Part shown: one piece after another, positions 26,029 through 35,062 of the stretch
Position numbering within the stretch: position 1 is the stretch's first letter
Layout of the letters: each line of letters starts with the position of its first letter
NCBI GenBank assembly: GCA_009838075.1
Contig: VXSG01000052.1
Span: forward strand, 124,001-188,000
Reading direction: 5' to 3'
Length of the DNA: 64,000 nt
Source: Boseongicola sp. SB0665_bin_10
GTDB lineage: Bacteria; Pseudomonadota; Alphaproteobacteria; Rhodobacterales; Rhodobacteraceae
Notes under the pieces: generated by a model
Seen by the model: only the letters and a program-made list of their open reading frames with translations
Databases searched by the model: none
What the model was told of the DNA's origin: nothing
Translations under genes and position numbers: made by a program

Positions 26029-26048
26029 ATGACCAAAATTTTGGTCAT
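26029..26048. promoter_or_regulatory. Perfect 20-bp palindrome, likely antitoxin operator
   Basis: Half-site ATGACCAAAA followed directly by its reverse complement, two bases upstream of the antitoxin start codon. Phd/YefM antitoxins bind such palindromes over their own promoter. The AT-rich centre stands out against the GC-rich surroundings. Confidence 0.6.
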
Positions 26049-26090
26049 GTTGCCTGCCCGATCAACCAAGGAGTTCCTTGCCGATGCATC

Positions 26091-26600
26091 TTAGACTTGA
26101 CGCAGAAGCCAACGCAGTTCGACAAGATCGCCGCATTCGGCCGCAGCCATGAAAAGGGCTCCAGCGTCAAAGACTTCATTCGGTTGAACATCCAGTGAAT
26201 TCGGTGGCGGGCCGATGACACGCAGGGCCCGGTCGATGCGCCTTTCGATCGACAACGGGGCAGGTTGGCTCATTTCCCATGCCGAGGCGTTCGTGAGTTC
26301 AGGGACCTCGTTCTCCTCATCCTTTCCGGTCGTCTCGAATGCTGAATTCCTCTCTCATATCCATGATGAGACCCGCTTTCTTGTCCTCTCTTCTCGAATT
26401 TGGATGTCGGGCACTGGTGGGCGGACGTGCCGAAAGACTTCTCCCGCGCGTGGAGACCAGAACAGATCGTGCCCTGCAAAGTCGCCGAATTGCCGCGTTT
26501 GGGCCGGAAACCCGCTCCAGATCGGACAATTTCCCTTGTCCCGGTCCTGTTGCAGAACGCGCCTTTGTTCTTCGAACTGTTCCCTGGTCATCTCTTGCAT
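26091..26600 (-). pseudogene. Decayed conserved hypothetical protein, several frameshifts
   Basis: Three minus-strand frames give consecutive protein-like pieces: TREQFEEQRRVLQQDRDKGNCPIWSG and FAGHDLFWSPRAG at 26600-26430, LIMDMREEFSIRDD near 26340, and PLSIERRIDRALRVIG at 26260-26200. This order (Cys-rich CPIxG/SPRAGG start, a TTWL-like strand, then PLSV..RADRLLRYLG) matches a widespread bacterial protein of unknown function often found in defence or accessory loci. Only the N-terminal part remains. Family recall is from pattern memory. Confidence 0.5.
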
Positions 26601-26641
26601 CGTGAATTGTCAACTGGCAGGCGACGGCACATGGTTGCGTG

Positions 26642-26918
26642 ATGATCGCGTCGTTCCCGCATGGCGGGTTGAAGGCCCTGCACGAGGGGAAGACTTCGCG
26701 CCGCGTGGCTCCGGCGCATGTCGCGAGGCTGAGGGACATCCTCGCGACGCTCGATCTCAGCCAGGGGCCGGAGGCCATGAACCTGCCCGGGTTCGGCCGC
26801 ACGAGTTGAGGGGCCGCTGAAAGGGCACTGGGCGATTCGGGTGTCGGGCAACTGGCGCGTGACGTTCCGGTCCGAGGACGGCGCGGCGGTCGGCGTGAAC
26901 TACCTGGACTATCACTGA
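26642..26918 (+). pseudogene. higB: HigB (RelE-like) toxin, frameshifted
   Basis: The first frame gives SFPHGGLKALHEGKTSRRV, VARLRDILATLDLS and MNLPGFG, then hits a stop at 26807. After 26800 the sequence continues in another frame as LKGHWAIRVSGNWRVTFRSE and NYLDYH to a stop at 26918. These are the start and end of a HigB mRNA interferase of about 92 residues. Two one-base losses in the 26795-26820 region (near GGCCGCAC and GGGGCCGC) would explain the break: 277 bases remain where 279 are expected. The catalytic C-terminal part is out of frame with the start, so no toxin is made unless the bases are sequencing errors. Confidence 0.8.
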
Positions 26919-26930
26919 GGAGACGAAGAC

Positions 26931-27218
26931 ATGGCGATGGACAACCCGCCGCATCCTGGCGGCATCGTGAAGCGGCAGTGCCTCGAACCCTTGGGGCTGA
27001 CGGTCACGCGGGCCGCCGAGGGGCTGGGCGTCACGCGGCAGGCGCTTTCGGAACTGGTCAACGAACGCACGGGGATATCCGTGGAGATGGCCATTCGCCT
27101 GTCGAAGGCATTTGGTTCGACGCCCGAGACCTGGCTGGGCATGCAGATGGCCCACGATTTGTGGCAGGCCCGCAACCGTGCCAGTCAGATCACGGTGGAG
27201 CGGTTCGCTGCGGCATGA
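26931..27218 (+). CDS. higA: HigA antitoxin (XRE-family regulator)
   Basis: 95-residue helix-turn-helix protein: HPGGIVKRQCLEPLGLTVTRAAEGLGVTRQALSELVNERTGISVEMAIRLSKAFGSTPETWLGMQMAHDLWQA has the full HigA/VapI layout. The GAGGAGACGAAGAC spacer before the ATG provides a ribosome-binding site. It lies 12 bases after the toxin gene, in the reverse (toxin first) order typical of higBA. Intact, in contrast with its toxin. Confidence 0.88.
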   Translation: MAMDNPPHPGGIVKRQCLEPLGLTVTRAAEGLGVTRQALSELVNERTGISVEMAIRLSKAFGSTPETWLGMQMAHDLWQARNRASQITVERFAAA

Positions 27219-27561
27219 CCCCGCACGACCCATGAATGCGGACTCCACCGGGAGGCCCGCCTGCCATTGTCATCGGCGAGTCACGTCGTTTCGAGGGTCG
27301 GATCTGCGGTCGCCTCAACATGAATGACGGGAGATGGTGATGCCAGGGATCATCGGCAGGATGGAGGATTGGGCGTCGCCAAGGGCCGAATTTCCGAAAC
27401 CGGAGACGGACCGCGTTTATCGGGTGAAGGGGCGGGGAAGAAGGCGCGGGGGCGCAACAATGAAGTGGGATTCGGAGTGCGAGTTCTCAGCACATATGGC
27501 GCGAGCACGCACCACTTGAATTATTCCGCAATGAGCGCCGCTTCCGCGCCCGCCGCCGGGC
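27219..27561. other. Intergenic stretch with no recognised gene
   Basis: About 340 bases between higA and the convergent hemF. Short plus-strand frames from 27324 and 27334 lack ribosome-binding sites and known motifs. Confidence 0.45.
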
Positions 27562-28452
27562 TCAGTCCCACTTTGCAACAGGCGGAAGGCTCATCAGGAC
27601 CGCATTCGAGTCATGGCCGGTTTCCAGGCCGAACTTCGTGCCCCGGTCATAGACGAGGTTGTACTCGACATAGAGGCCGCGATGCCGAAGCTGAACGTCC
27701 TTTTCCTGTTCGGACCACCGGGTCAGGCGGCGACGCTCGACGATCGGCAAGTATGCCTCCAGAAAGGCGCGGCCCACATCCTGCGTGAAGGCGAAGTCCG
27801 CCTCCCAGTCACCCGTGTTCCAGTCGTCGAAGAAGATTCCACCGACTCCCCTGGGCCGGCCACGATGCTTCACGAAGAAATACTCGTCCGCCCAGGCCTT
27901 CAGTCGCGGATGGATGTCGGTACCGTGCGGGTCGCAGTGGGCCTTCTGCACGGCATGGAAATCAGCCGTGTCCTCGTCATTCTCGATGCAGGGATTCAGG
28001 TCGGACCCACCTCCGAACCACCACGCGCCGGGCGTCCAGAACATGCGCGTGTTCATGTGAACGGAAGGCACATGAGGGTTTTGCATGTGTGCAACAAGCG
28101 AAACGCCGGATGCCCAGAAACGCGGTTCCGATTCCATTCCCGGCACGCCGCGCGCCGCCATGGCCGACTGCGCACGCGCGCCGAGCATCCCGTAGACGGT
28201 CGAGACATTCACGCCGACCTTCTCGAAGACGCGTCCCCCGCGCATCACGCTCATCATCCCGCCGCCCGCGTCAGACCCGTCGTCCGATGCGCGCCTTGTT
28301 TCGCTGATCTCGAAGCGACCGGCCGGGCAGTCCGAATTCGGACCGTTGACGTGAGCGTCCTCGACACCCTCGAACGCGGCCACGATCTCGTCGCGCAGGC
28401 TTCTGAACCACGAACTGGCGCGAGCTTTCCTGTCTTCAAGGCATTCTGCCAT
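27562..28452 (-). CDS. hemF: Coproporphyrinogen III oxidase, oxygen-dependent
   Basis: Converts coproporphyrinogen III to protoporphyrinogen IX with O2 in haem and bacteriochlorophyll synthesis; cytoplasmic homodimer. About 296 residues from the ATG at 28452; the frame extends to 28488 with only TTG/GTG starts. Family motifs include GGRVFEKVGVNVSTVYG, FWASGVSLVAHMQNPHVPSVHMNTRMF, WWFGGGSDLNPCI, KHRGRPRGVGGIFFDDWN and GLYVEYNLVYDRGTKFGL. Complete. It is divergent from ileS with about 320 bp between the starts. Use of the oxygen-dependent enzyme points to an aerobic life. Confidence 0.95.
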   Translation of the reverse strand: MAECLEDRKARASSWFRSLRDEIVAAFEGVEDAHVNGPNSDCPAGRFEISETRRASDDGSDAGGGMMSVMRGGRVFEKVGVNVSTVYGMLGARAQSAMAARGVPGMESEPRFWASGVSLVAHMQNPHVPSVHMNTRMFWTPGAWWFGGGSDLNPCIENDEDTADFHAVQKAHCDPHGTDIHPRLKAWADEYFFVKHRGRPRGVGGIFFDDWNTGDWEADFAFTQDVGRAFLEAYLPIVERRRLTRWSEQEKDVQLRHRGLYVEYNLVYDRGTKFGLETGHDSNAVLMSLPPVAKWD

Positions 28453-28619
28453 CTGTATGTCCGTTCTCGGCCCAGGCGGCACTGACACAACTCCGGTAAA
28501 GCACCTAGTTCACGACTTGGCCACACCGATCTATGCACGTGGCAGCGCCGACGACCGGCCCGCCCGCCCTTGTTCGTCAACGGTTGCGACAGGACGCGCA
28601 ATCTCCGCCTCAAGCCGCC

Positions 28620-28648
28620 TTGTCCTGATCGGATTCGCTGCCTATAGA
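28620..28648 (+). promoter_or_regulatory. Candidate sigma-70 promoter for ileS
   Basis: TTGTCC at 28620-28625, 17-base spacer, TATAGA at 28643-28648. Four of six bases match in each box. The leader to the ileS ATG would be about 120 bases. Confidence 0.4.
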
Positions 28649-28775
28649 ACGCTTCGTGACCTGCAAGACGATCAAAACTCGAATTACGTGCCCGGCGCTC
28701 TGACAAGCGAGCCGCCGGGAGTGACGCGCCGAGACGCTCCGTCGCCCGAACATCCACCTCGAAGGACTCCAACTG

Positions 28776-31742
28776 ATGTGTGCCGACACACCTGACTACA
28801 AGGACACGTTGCACCTGCCCGCCACGGACTTCCCGATGCGCGCGGGACTGCCCGGCCGCGAGCCTGGCTGGCTGGAGAGATGGGAGAGGATCGGTGTCTA
28901 TGACCGGCTTCGCGGCAAGCAAGGACGTGAACAGTTCACGCTTCACGATGGCCCGCCCTACGCGAACGGACATCTGCATATCGGGCACGCGCTGAACAAG
29001 ATCCTGAAGGACATGGTGGTCCGCTCCCAGCAAATGATGGGAAAGGACGCGCGTTACGTCCCTGGCTGGGATTGCCATGGCCTTCCGATCGAGTGGAAGA
29101 TCGAGGAGCAGTATCGCAAGAACGGACGCGACAAGGACGCGGTCGACGTGGTCGAGTTCCGCCAGGAATGCCGCCGCTTCGCCGAAAGCTGGATCGACAT
29201 CCAGCGGGACGAGTTCAAGCGTCTTGGCGTGACCGGAAACTGGGCCGATCCATATCTGACCATGGACTATCACGCCGAACGCGTCATCGCCGAGGAATTC
29301 CAGAAGTTCCTGATGAACGGATCGCTTTACCGAGGGTCCAAGCCCGTGATGTGGTCGCCTGTCGAGAAGACGGCGCTGGCCGAGGCGGAGGTCGAGTACC
29401 ATGATCACCACAGCCATACCGTCTGGGTGAAGTTCCCCGTCGTGGCCTTTGATCGCGACGCGGCGGCTACGGGCGGAAATTCAGCGTCGAAGCGGGCCAC
29501 GGGCACGGACCGCGAATTGCGGGCATCGCGCCTGGAGAGCGCAAGGGTCGTGATCTGGACAACGACGCCTTGGACCATTCCGCAGAACCGGGCCATCTGC
29601 TTCGGGCCCGAAATCAGCTACGGACTCTACGAAGTCACGGGACGTCCGGAGGAATGCTGGGCGAGAATCGGGGACCTGTATCTCATTGCCGACGAACTGG
29701 CGGAGGCGACGCTTTCACAGGCGCGGCTCGAAGCCACGATGTACCGGCGTCTCATGGATGTCGATGCCGCGGAACTTGCCGCGATCACCTGCGCGCACCC
29801 CCTCCGGGGTCATGCCGACAACGGAGAGTGGGACTTTGACGTCCCGCTCCTGCAAGGCGACCACGTTACGGCGGAAGCCGGCACGGGGTTCGTGCACACC
29901 GCGCCGTCTCATGGCGACGACGACTACCAGATTGGACTGAAACATGGGCTGCCGATGACATACAACGTGCTTGAAGACGGCGCATTCCGCGAGGATCTCC
30001 CGTTCTTCGGCGGCGCCGTCATCGTCAAGCCGAACGGCAAGGAAGGCGACGCGAACAGGCGCATCATCGACAAGCTTGCCGAAGCGGGTGCCCTGATCGC
30101 GCGCGGCCGCCTGACCCACAGCTATCCACATTCCTGGCGATCGAAGGCGCCGCTCATCTTCCGCAACACGCCACAATGGTTTGCGGCCATCGACCGGCCC
30201 GTGGGTGACGGGCTGGACGAGCATGGCGAGACCATTCGCGAGCGCGCGCTGAAGGAGATTGACAACGTCCACTGGACACCACCGTCGGGTCGCAACCGTC
30301 TCCATTCAATGATGGAATCGCGGCCCGATTGGGTTCTCTCGCGCCAGCGCGCCTGGGGCGTGCCGTTGACCTGTTTCGTCAGGGTCGGTGCCAAGCCGGA
30401 CGAACCCGGCTTCCTGTTGCGCGACGACGCCGTGAACGCCCGGATTCTCGACGCGTTCGAGAAGGAGGGCGCGGATTCCTGGTACAAGCCAGGTGCGAAG
30501 GAACGCTTTCTCGGCAACGATGCCAACGCGGACGACTACGAACAGGTCTTCGACATCCTCGATGTCTGGTTCGACTCCGGATCAACCCACGCCTTCGCGC
30601 TTCGCGACCGTCCCGACGGCACGGAGGACGGCATTGCCGACCTGTACCTCGAAGGAACGGACCAGCATCGAGGCTGGTTCCACTCGTCCCTGCTGCAGAG
30701 CTGCGGCACACGGGGTCGGGCGCCCTACCGTGGCGTGCTGACCCATGGCTTCACGCTGGACGAGAGAGGCAACAAGATGTCCAAGTCCCTGGGAAACACG
30801 ATCGTGCCCGACGAGGTGGTCAAGCAATTCGGAGCCGACATCCTGCGCCTCTGGGTTGCGCAGACGGACTACACGGGCGACCAGCGCATCGGGCCGGAGA
30901 TCCTGAAAGGTGTCGCGGACAGCTACCGGCGCCTCAGGAACACGATGCGTTTCATGCTCGGCAATCTTGCAGGATTCTCGGAGGACGAACGCGTTGCGCC
31001 GGCGGACATGCCGGAATTGGAAGCCTGGATCCTGCATCGCATGGCGGAACTCGACCACAAGCTGCGTACGCGATACGAGGCGTATGACTTCCAGGGCGTC
31101 TTTCGGGCCGTATTCGAATTCGCGACTTCCGATCTCTCGTCCTTCTATTTCGACATCCGGAAGGACGTGCTCTACTGCGACCCCAGCGACGGCCTGACCC
31201 GCAGGGCGGCGCGAACCGTGCTCGACCTGCTGTTCCACAGGCTGACGACCTGGCTTGCTCCCATTCTCGTCTTCACGACCGAGGAAGTGTGGCTGGAGAG
31301 ATTTCCGGGCGACGACTCTTCCGTGCATCTCACCGACATTCCCGAGACCCCGAAGGACTGGCTGAACGAGCCGCTTGCCCGGAAATGGGTCGGAATCCGC
31401 CACGTTCGGCGGGTCGTGACGGCCGCGCTCGAAATCCAGCGGCGCGAAAAGCGGATCGGCGCCGCGCTCGAAGCCGCGCCCATCGTTTGCGTAGAGGATC
31501 AGGACGTGCGCGATGCGCTGAAGACCGTGGACTTCGCGGATGTCTGCATTACGTCGTCCATTTCCGTCACGGGAGACCCCGCGCCGGCGGAAGCCTTCCG
31601 ACTGCCGGAGGCGAATGGAATCGCCGTGCTCTTCGAGAGGGCCGAGGGAAACAAGTGCGGGCGCTGCTGGAAGATCCTGCCGGACGTGGGCACGCACGCG
31701 CATCCGGGCACCTGCGCCCGTTGCAATGCCGCGCTCGGATGA
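28776..31742 (+). CDS. ileS: Isoleucyl-tRNA synthetase
   Basis: Class I aminoacyl-tRNA synthetase charging tRNA-Ile; 988 residues, at the upper end of the bacterial range. PPYANGHLHIGHALNK holds the HIGH motif at residues 68-71, and NKMSKSLGN the KMSKS loop at about 667. The editing domain (CP1) lies between, with TTPWTIPQNRA and GTGFVHTAPSHGDDDY. The C-terminus has the zinc-binding knuckles CGRCWK and CARCNAALG. Alphaproteobacterial-type insertions are seen around residues 225-250 (low-complexity, Arg/Ser rich). Start and length are clear. The usual lspA partner does not follow; ogt does. Confidence 0.97.
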   Translation: MCADTPDYKDTLHLPATDFPMRAGLPGREPGWLERWERIGVYDRLRGKQGREQFTLHDGPPYANGHLHIGHALNKILKDMVVRSQQMMGKDARYVPGWDCHGLPIEWKIEEQYRKNGRDKDAVDVVEFRQECRRFAESWIDIQRDEFKRLGVTGNWADPYLTMDYHAERVIAEEFQKFLMNGSLYRGSKPVMWSPVEKTALAEAEVEYHDHHSHTVWVKFPVVAFDRDAAATGGNSASKRATGTDRELRASRLESARVVIWTTTPWTIPQNRAICFGPEISYGLYEVTGRPEECWARIGDLYLIADELAEATLSQARLEATMYRRLMDVDAAELAAITCAHPLRGHADNGEWDFDVPLLQGDHVTAEAGTGFVHTAPSHGDDDYQIGLKHGLPMTYNVLEDGAFREDLPFFGGAVIVKPNGKEGDANRRIIDKLAEAGALIARGRLTHSYPHSWRSKAPLIFRNTPQWFAAIDRPVGDGLDEHGETIRERALKEIDNVHWTPPSGRNRLHSMMESRPDWVLSRQRAWGVPLTCFVRVGAKPDEPGFLLRDDAVNARILDAFEKEGADSWYKPGAKERFLGNDANADDYEQVFDILDVWFDSGSTHAFALRDRPDGTEDGIADLYLEGTDQHRGWFHSSLLQSCGTRGRAPYRGVLTHGFTLDERGNKMSKSLGNTIVPDEVVKQFGADILRLWVAQTDYTGDQRIGPEILKGVADSYRRLRNTMRFMLGNLAGFSEDERVAPADMPELEAWILHRMAELDHKLRTRYEAYDFQGVFRAVFEFATSDLSSFYFDIRKDVLYCDPSDGLTRRAARTVLDLLFHRLTTWLAPILVFTTEEVWLERFPGDDSSVHLTDIPETPKDWLNEPLARKWVGIRHVRRVVTAALEIQRREKRIGAALEAAPIVCVEDQDVRDALKTVDFADVCITSSISVTGDPAPAEAFRLPEANGIAVLFERAEGNKCGRCWKILPDVGTHAHPGTCARCNAALG

Positions 31743-31773
31743 CCCCGGACGCGCCTGAACGGTTCGGCTCTGG

Positions 31774-32238
31774 ATGGATCGGCCAATGCCGGCCCTGACC
31801 TGCAACAGCCCGATCGGGTCGCTGACCCTGACCGACGAGAAATCCGCGATCTCGCGCCTCGACTGGGGCGGCGACGCCGGCGATTCCACGCCGCTGCTGC
31901 TTGAAGCGCAACGTCAGCTCGCCCTCTACTTCGATGGCAAGCTGACCGAGTTCGACCTGCCGCTGGCGCCCAAGGCGTCGCCACGGCAGCTTCGGTTCCT
32001 CGACGCGCTGCGCGAGATTCCCTATGGCGAAACGCGAACCTACGGACAGATGGCAGGGGCGCTCGGCATCTCCGCCCAGGCCGCCGGCCAGGCCTGTGGC
32101 GCCAATCCCATTGCGATCATGATTCCCTGCCACAGGGTCACGGGAACCGGCAACCTTGGCGGATTTTCGGCTCCGGACGGAATCGAGAAGAAGATCGCGC
32201 TCCTGAAACTCGAAGGGGCGGCTTCACTCCTCCTTTAG
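31774..32238 (+). CDS. ogt: Methylated-DNA--[protein]-cysteine S-methyltransferase
   Basis: Suicide repair protein that takes the alkyl group from O6-alkylguanine; 154 residues (a second Met at residue 5 is possible). The active-site PCHR is in NPIAIMIPCHRVTG, preceded by PYGETRTYGQMAGALG, the DNA-binding helix-turn-helix, and followed by LGGFSAPDGIEKKIALLKLEGA. It is 31 bases after ileS and overlaps the end of the convergent GFA gene by 15 bases. Small Ogt-like form without an Ada domain. Confidence 0.95.
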   Translation: MDRPMPALTCNSPIGSLTLTDEKSAISRLDWGGDAGDSTPLLLEAQRQLALYFDGKLTEFDLPLAPKASPRQLRFLDALREIPYGETRTYGQMAGALGISAQAAGQACGANPIAIMIPCHRVTGTGNLGGFSAPDGIEKKIALLKLEGAASLLL

Positions 32239-32643
32239 GATAATTGTCGTAAGCTTGGGGTCCCGGCCTTCCGCCTTGGGCAATCCATCGGGAATCTCGT
32301 AATAGTCGCCCTTGTTCGCGCAATAGATGTGCCCGACAAGTCCGAGACCGGTCGGATCGTCAAGCGTCCCCGCATAGATCGCCAGGTTCTCGCCGGGACC
32401 GTCCCAAAACAGGTTCGAACCGCAGGTGCCGCAGAATCCGCGCCGCGCGGTCTCGGAGGATTCGTACCAGCGTGGCTCGCCGCAAATCTCCACGGCGCCT
32501 CGAGGCGCAGACGTCGCCGCCACATGATGCCCGCTCGTCTTTCGGCACTGCCCGCAGTGGCACGCCACGACCGGGCGCAGCGGCCCCCGCACCGTATAGG
32601 CAACCTGCCCGCAAAGGCAGGATCCCCTGTGAACTTCCGGCAT
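32224..32643 (-). CDS. GFA family protein (glutathione-dependent formaldehyde-activating enzyme-like)
   Basis: 139-residue zinc protein of the GFA/CENP-V family. Cys pairs are SCLCGQVAYTV, VACHCGQCRKTSG and RRGFCGTCGSNLFWDG, the three zinc-ligand groups of the family. The start has MPEVHRGSCLC. True glutathione-formaldehyde adduct activity is shown only for some members, so the actual substrate is unknown. Tail-to-tail with ogt, 15 bp overlap; the start is 215 bp before the PBP gene on the opposite strand. Confidence 0.88.
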   Translation of the reverse strand: MPEVHRGSCLCGQVAYTVRGPLRPVVACHCGQCRKTSGHHVAATSAPRGAVEICGEPRWYESSETARRGFCGTCGSNLFWDGPGENLAIYAGTLDDPTGLGLVGHIYCANKGDYYEIPDGLPKAEGRDPKLTTIILKEE

Positions 32644-32858
32644 TCAGCCCTCCTTTCAGGCACACGCGGCCAGCAAGGCATGCCGACGAGAATCCCCGAC
32701 CCATTGATCCGTTCCGCGCGGATTCTGCCAGTTGCAGGCATGCCCGTGAACGGCAGGTCACTCTGTCGCATCGGCCCTTGTTGGAATGCCGCTCCACATC
32801 CGGGCCAAGACATCGTAGTCTGGCGGGAAGGCAGGAAACAAGACGGGCACCGAGCAAA

Positions 32859-34979
32859 GTGAGCGGGCCGAACAAGAAGCGACGGACGCGTGCCGCCGGA
32901 AAGCGGCGCGCAGCACGGTCAGGTGCGAAGGCACGGGGCAGAGCGGGTCTGGGCAGGCTCATTTTCCTCGCTCCAGCCGCATGGCTGCTGCGAACGCTTG
33001 CGCGGATCACGTGGCGCATCGGCTGGCGCGTTTCCCTGATTGCCACAATTGCCATTGCGGGCGCGGTTCTCTTGTATGCGGCCTCGCTTCCGCCCTTGCC
33101 GGAAATCGTGGATGCCCGGTCCCGCGGATCGGTCACGCTCCTCGACCGCAACGGTGCCGTCTTCGCCTGGCGTGGCGAACAGTTCGGTGGCACGATCACG
33201 CCGGACGGCGTGTCACCGCATCTCAAGAACGCTGTCATCGCCACGGAGGACAAGCGCTTCTATCGGCATTTCGGCATTTCGCCGAGGGGCATTGCCAACG
33301 CCATCCGCATCAATCTCCAGGAAGGCCGCGGCCCCTTCCAGGGTCACGGCGGTTCGACGATCACGCAGCAAACGGCAAAGCTGCTTTGCATCGGCAAGCG
33401 CTACGGGCCGGAGACGGGCATGTCCGAGGCGGAATTCGAAGCGGACTGCCGCCGCACGACGCTCGGTCGCAAGGTCCGGGAGGCCGTCTACGCCCTGGCA
33501 ATGGAAGCCCGATACTCCAAGGACGAGATTCTCACCATCTACCTGAACCGATCCTATCTCGGTGCCGGCACGCGCGGATTCGAGGCCGCAGCGCAGCGTT
33601 ACTTCGGGATTTCTGCCAGGCATGTCGGACCGGCGGAAGCGGCCATGCTTGCCGGCCTTCTGAAAGCGCCCAGCCGCTACGCGCCTACCGCCAACCTGCA
33701 ACGCAGCAGGGATCGCGCGGCGACGATCATTCGACTGATGGAGGAGCAGGGCCACCTCTCTGCCAGCGAGGCTGAGCGAGCGCGCCAACACCCCGCCCGA
33801 CTTTCGTCCGCGGCCGCGGCCCGCGCTGGCGGCTATTTTGCGGACTGGGTCATGGATCTTGGCCCGCAATTCCTGACCCGGGACACGACTGAAGATGTCG
33901 TGATCCGCACGACACTCGACCGGGACATTCAGGCGGCTGCGGACAAGGCGCTGCAATTCGTCTTTGACACCAAGGTCCGGGAAGGCTCCAAGGCGCAAGC
34001 CGCCATCGTGGTCATGAGCGCAGACGGCGCGGTTCGGGCCATGGTGGGTGGCCGAAAGGTCAAGGGCATCGCGGGCCAGTTCAATCGGGCCGTCCAGGCC
34101 AAGCGGCAAACGGGGTCTGCCTTCAAGCCTTTCGTCTATGGCGCGGCCATGGACGTTGGCTTCAGGCCGAATGCGCAGGTCCGGGACGAACCGCTCTGCC
34201 TTGACGTGCGCGGTTCCGGATCATGGTGCCCCGACAACTATTCCAGCGAGTACAGGGGCGTCGTGACGCTTGAGGAGGCCCTGGCCGAGTCGCTGAACAT
34301 TCCGGCGGTCAAGGTATACGACCGCGTCGGACGCGACGCGGTCGTGCGTGTCGCATCCGGATTCGGCATCGATGTCAATGCAGCTGCCGGACCGGCGATG
34401 GCGCTTGGCGCTGCGGAGTCGACGCTTCTCGACATGACCGGGGCCTATGCCGGCATTCTGAACGGAGGTTCGTCAGTGGTGCCCTACGGCCTGGTGGACC
34501 TGCGCATCAGGGGCGACGATGCGCCGCTTCTCGAACAAGCCGGCGGAACGAGCGAACGCGTGATCAGCGAATCGGCCGCCCGGCGACTCGTCTACATGAT
34601 GAGCCGGGTCGTCGAGACCGGAACCGGCACGCGCGCGCGCCTTCCCGATCGTCCTGCGGCAGGAAAGACCGGCACCACGCAGGCAGCGCGGGACGCATGG
34701 TTCATCGGTTTCACGGCGGACTACGTCGCCGGAGTCTGGATGGGCTATGACGACAACACCCCGCTTACCGGAGTGACCGGAGGCGGCCTGCCGGCCGAGA
34801 TCTGGAAGGAAACGATGATTGGCGTCCACGAAGGCCTGCCGGTCCGCAGGCTGCCAATGCCGGATCGAGGCGCCATCGCGCGTGCCGTTCCCGAGAGCCA
34901 GATCCCAAGCCGAAAGCCGCAAGGCAACTTTGCCGAACGCATGATCAGCGGAATCCTGAATGAAATCTTCGGACGATAG
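32859..34979 (+). CDS. Class A penicillin-binding protein (bifunctional transglycosylase/transpeptidase)
   Basis: Peptidoglycan synthase of about 706 residues from the GTG at 32859; upstream frame overlaps the GFA gene and has no homology. A basic cytoplasmic tail (NKKRRTRAAGKRRAARSG) precedes one membrane segment (VSLIATIAIAGAVLLYAASL, about 55-75). Transglycosylase motifs are ATEDKRFYRHFGISPRG (catalytic Glu), GGSTITQQTAK and EILTIYLNRSYLG. Transpeptidase motifs are TGSAFKPFVYG (SxxK), ESLNIPA (SxN) and AGKTGTTQAARDAWFIGF (KTG). No OB-like insert of PBP1a size is seen, so it is closer to the shorter MrcA/PBP1-like alphaproteobacterial forms. Confidence 0.9.
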   Translation: MSGPNKKRRTRAAGKRRAARSGAKARGRAGLGRLIFLAPAAWLLRTLARITWRIGWRVSLIATIAIAGAVLLYAASLPPLPEIVDARSRGSVTLLDRNGAVFAWRGEQFGGTITPDGVSPHLKNAVIATEDKRFYRHFGISPRGIANAIRINLQEGRGPFQGHGGSTITQQTAKLLCIGKRYGPETGMSEAEFEADCRRTTLGRKVREAVYALAMEARYSKDEILTIYLNRSYLGAGTRGFEAAAQRYFGISARHVGPAEAAMLAGLLKAPSRYAPTANLQRSRDRAATIIRLMEEQGHLSASEAERARQHPARLSSAAAARAGGYFADWVMDLGPQFLTRDTTEDVVIRTTLDRDIQAAADKALQFVFDTKVREGSKAQAAIVVMSADGAVRAMVGGRKVKGIAGQFNRAVQAKRQTGSAFKPFVYGAAMDVGFRPNAQVRDEPLCLDVRGSGSWCPDNYSSEYRGVVTLEEALAESLNIPAVKVYDRVGRDAVVRVASGFGIDVNAAAGPAMALGAAESTLLDMTGAYAGILNGGSSVVPYGLVDLRIRGDDAPLLEQAGGTSERVISESAARRLVYMMSRVVETGTGTRARLPDRPAAGKTGTTQAARDAWFIGFTADYVAGVWMGYDDNTPLTGVTGGGLPAEIWKETMIGVHEGLPVRRLPMPDRGAIARAVPESQIPSRKPQGNFAERMISGILNEIFGR

Positions 34980-35062
34980 GCCGCCGAGACGCCCCTGCGG
35001 CCAAGGCGGTCGCTCCGGGCCCGTGCGGCCCCTGACGGGGCGCCGTCCCGCTGAAGCGGCGG

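Noticed and set aside
32472-32858. Extension of the class A PBP to an upstream start
   Set aside because: It overlaps the GFA gene in antisense and would put 129 unrelated residues before the cytoplasmic tail.
34976-35062. Possible terminator between the PBP gene and trpF
   Set aside because: GC-rich repeats (GCGGCC, GGGGCGCC) are present but no stem with a following T run could be defined.
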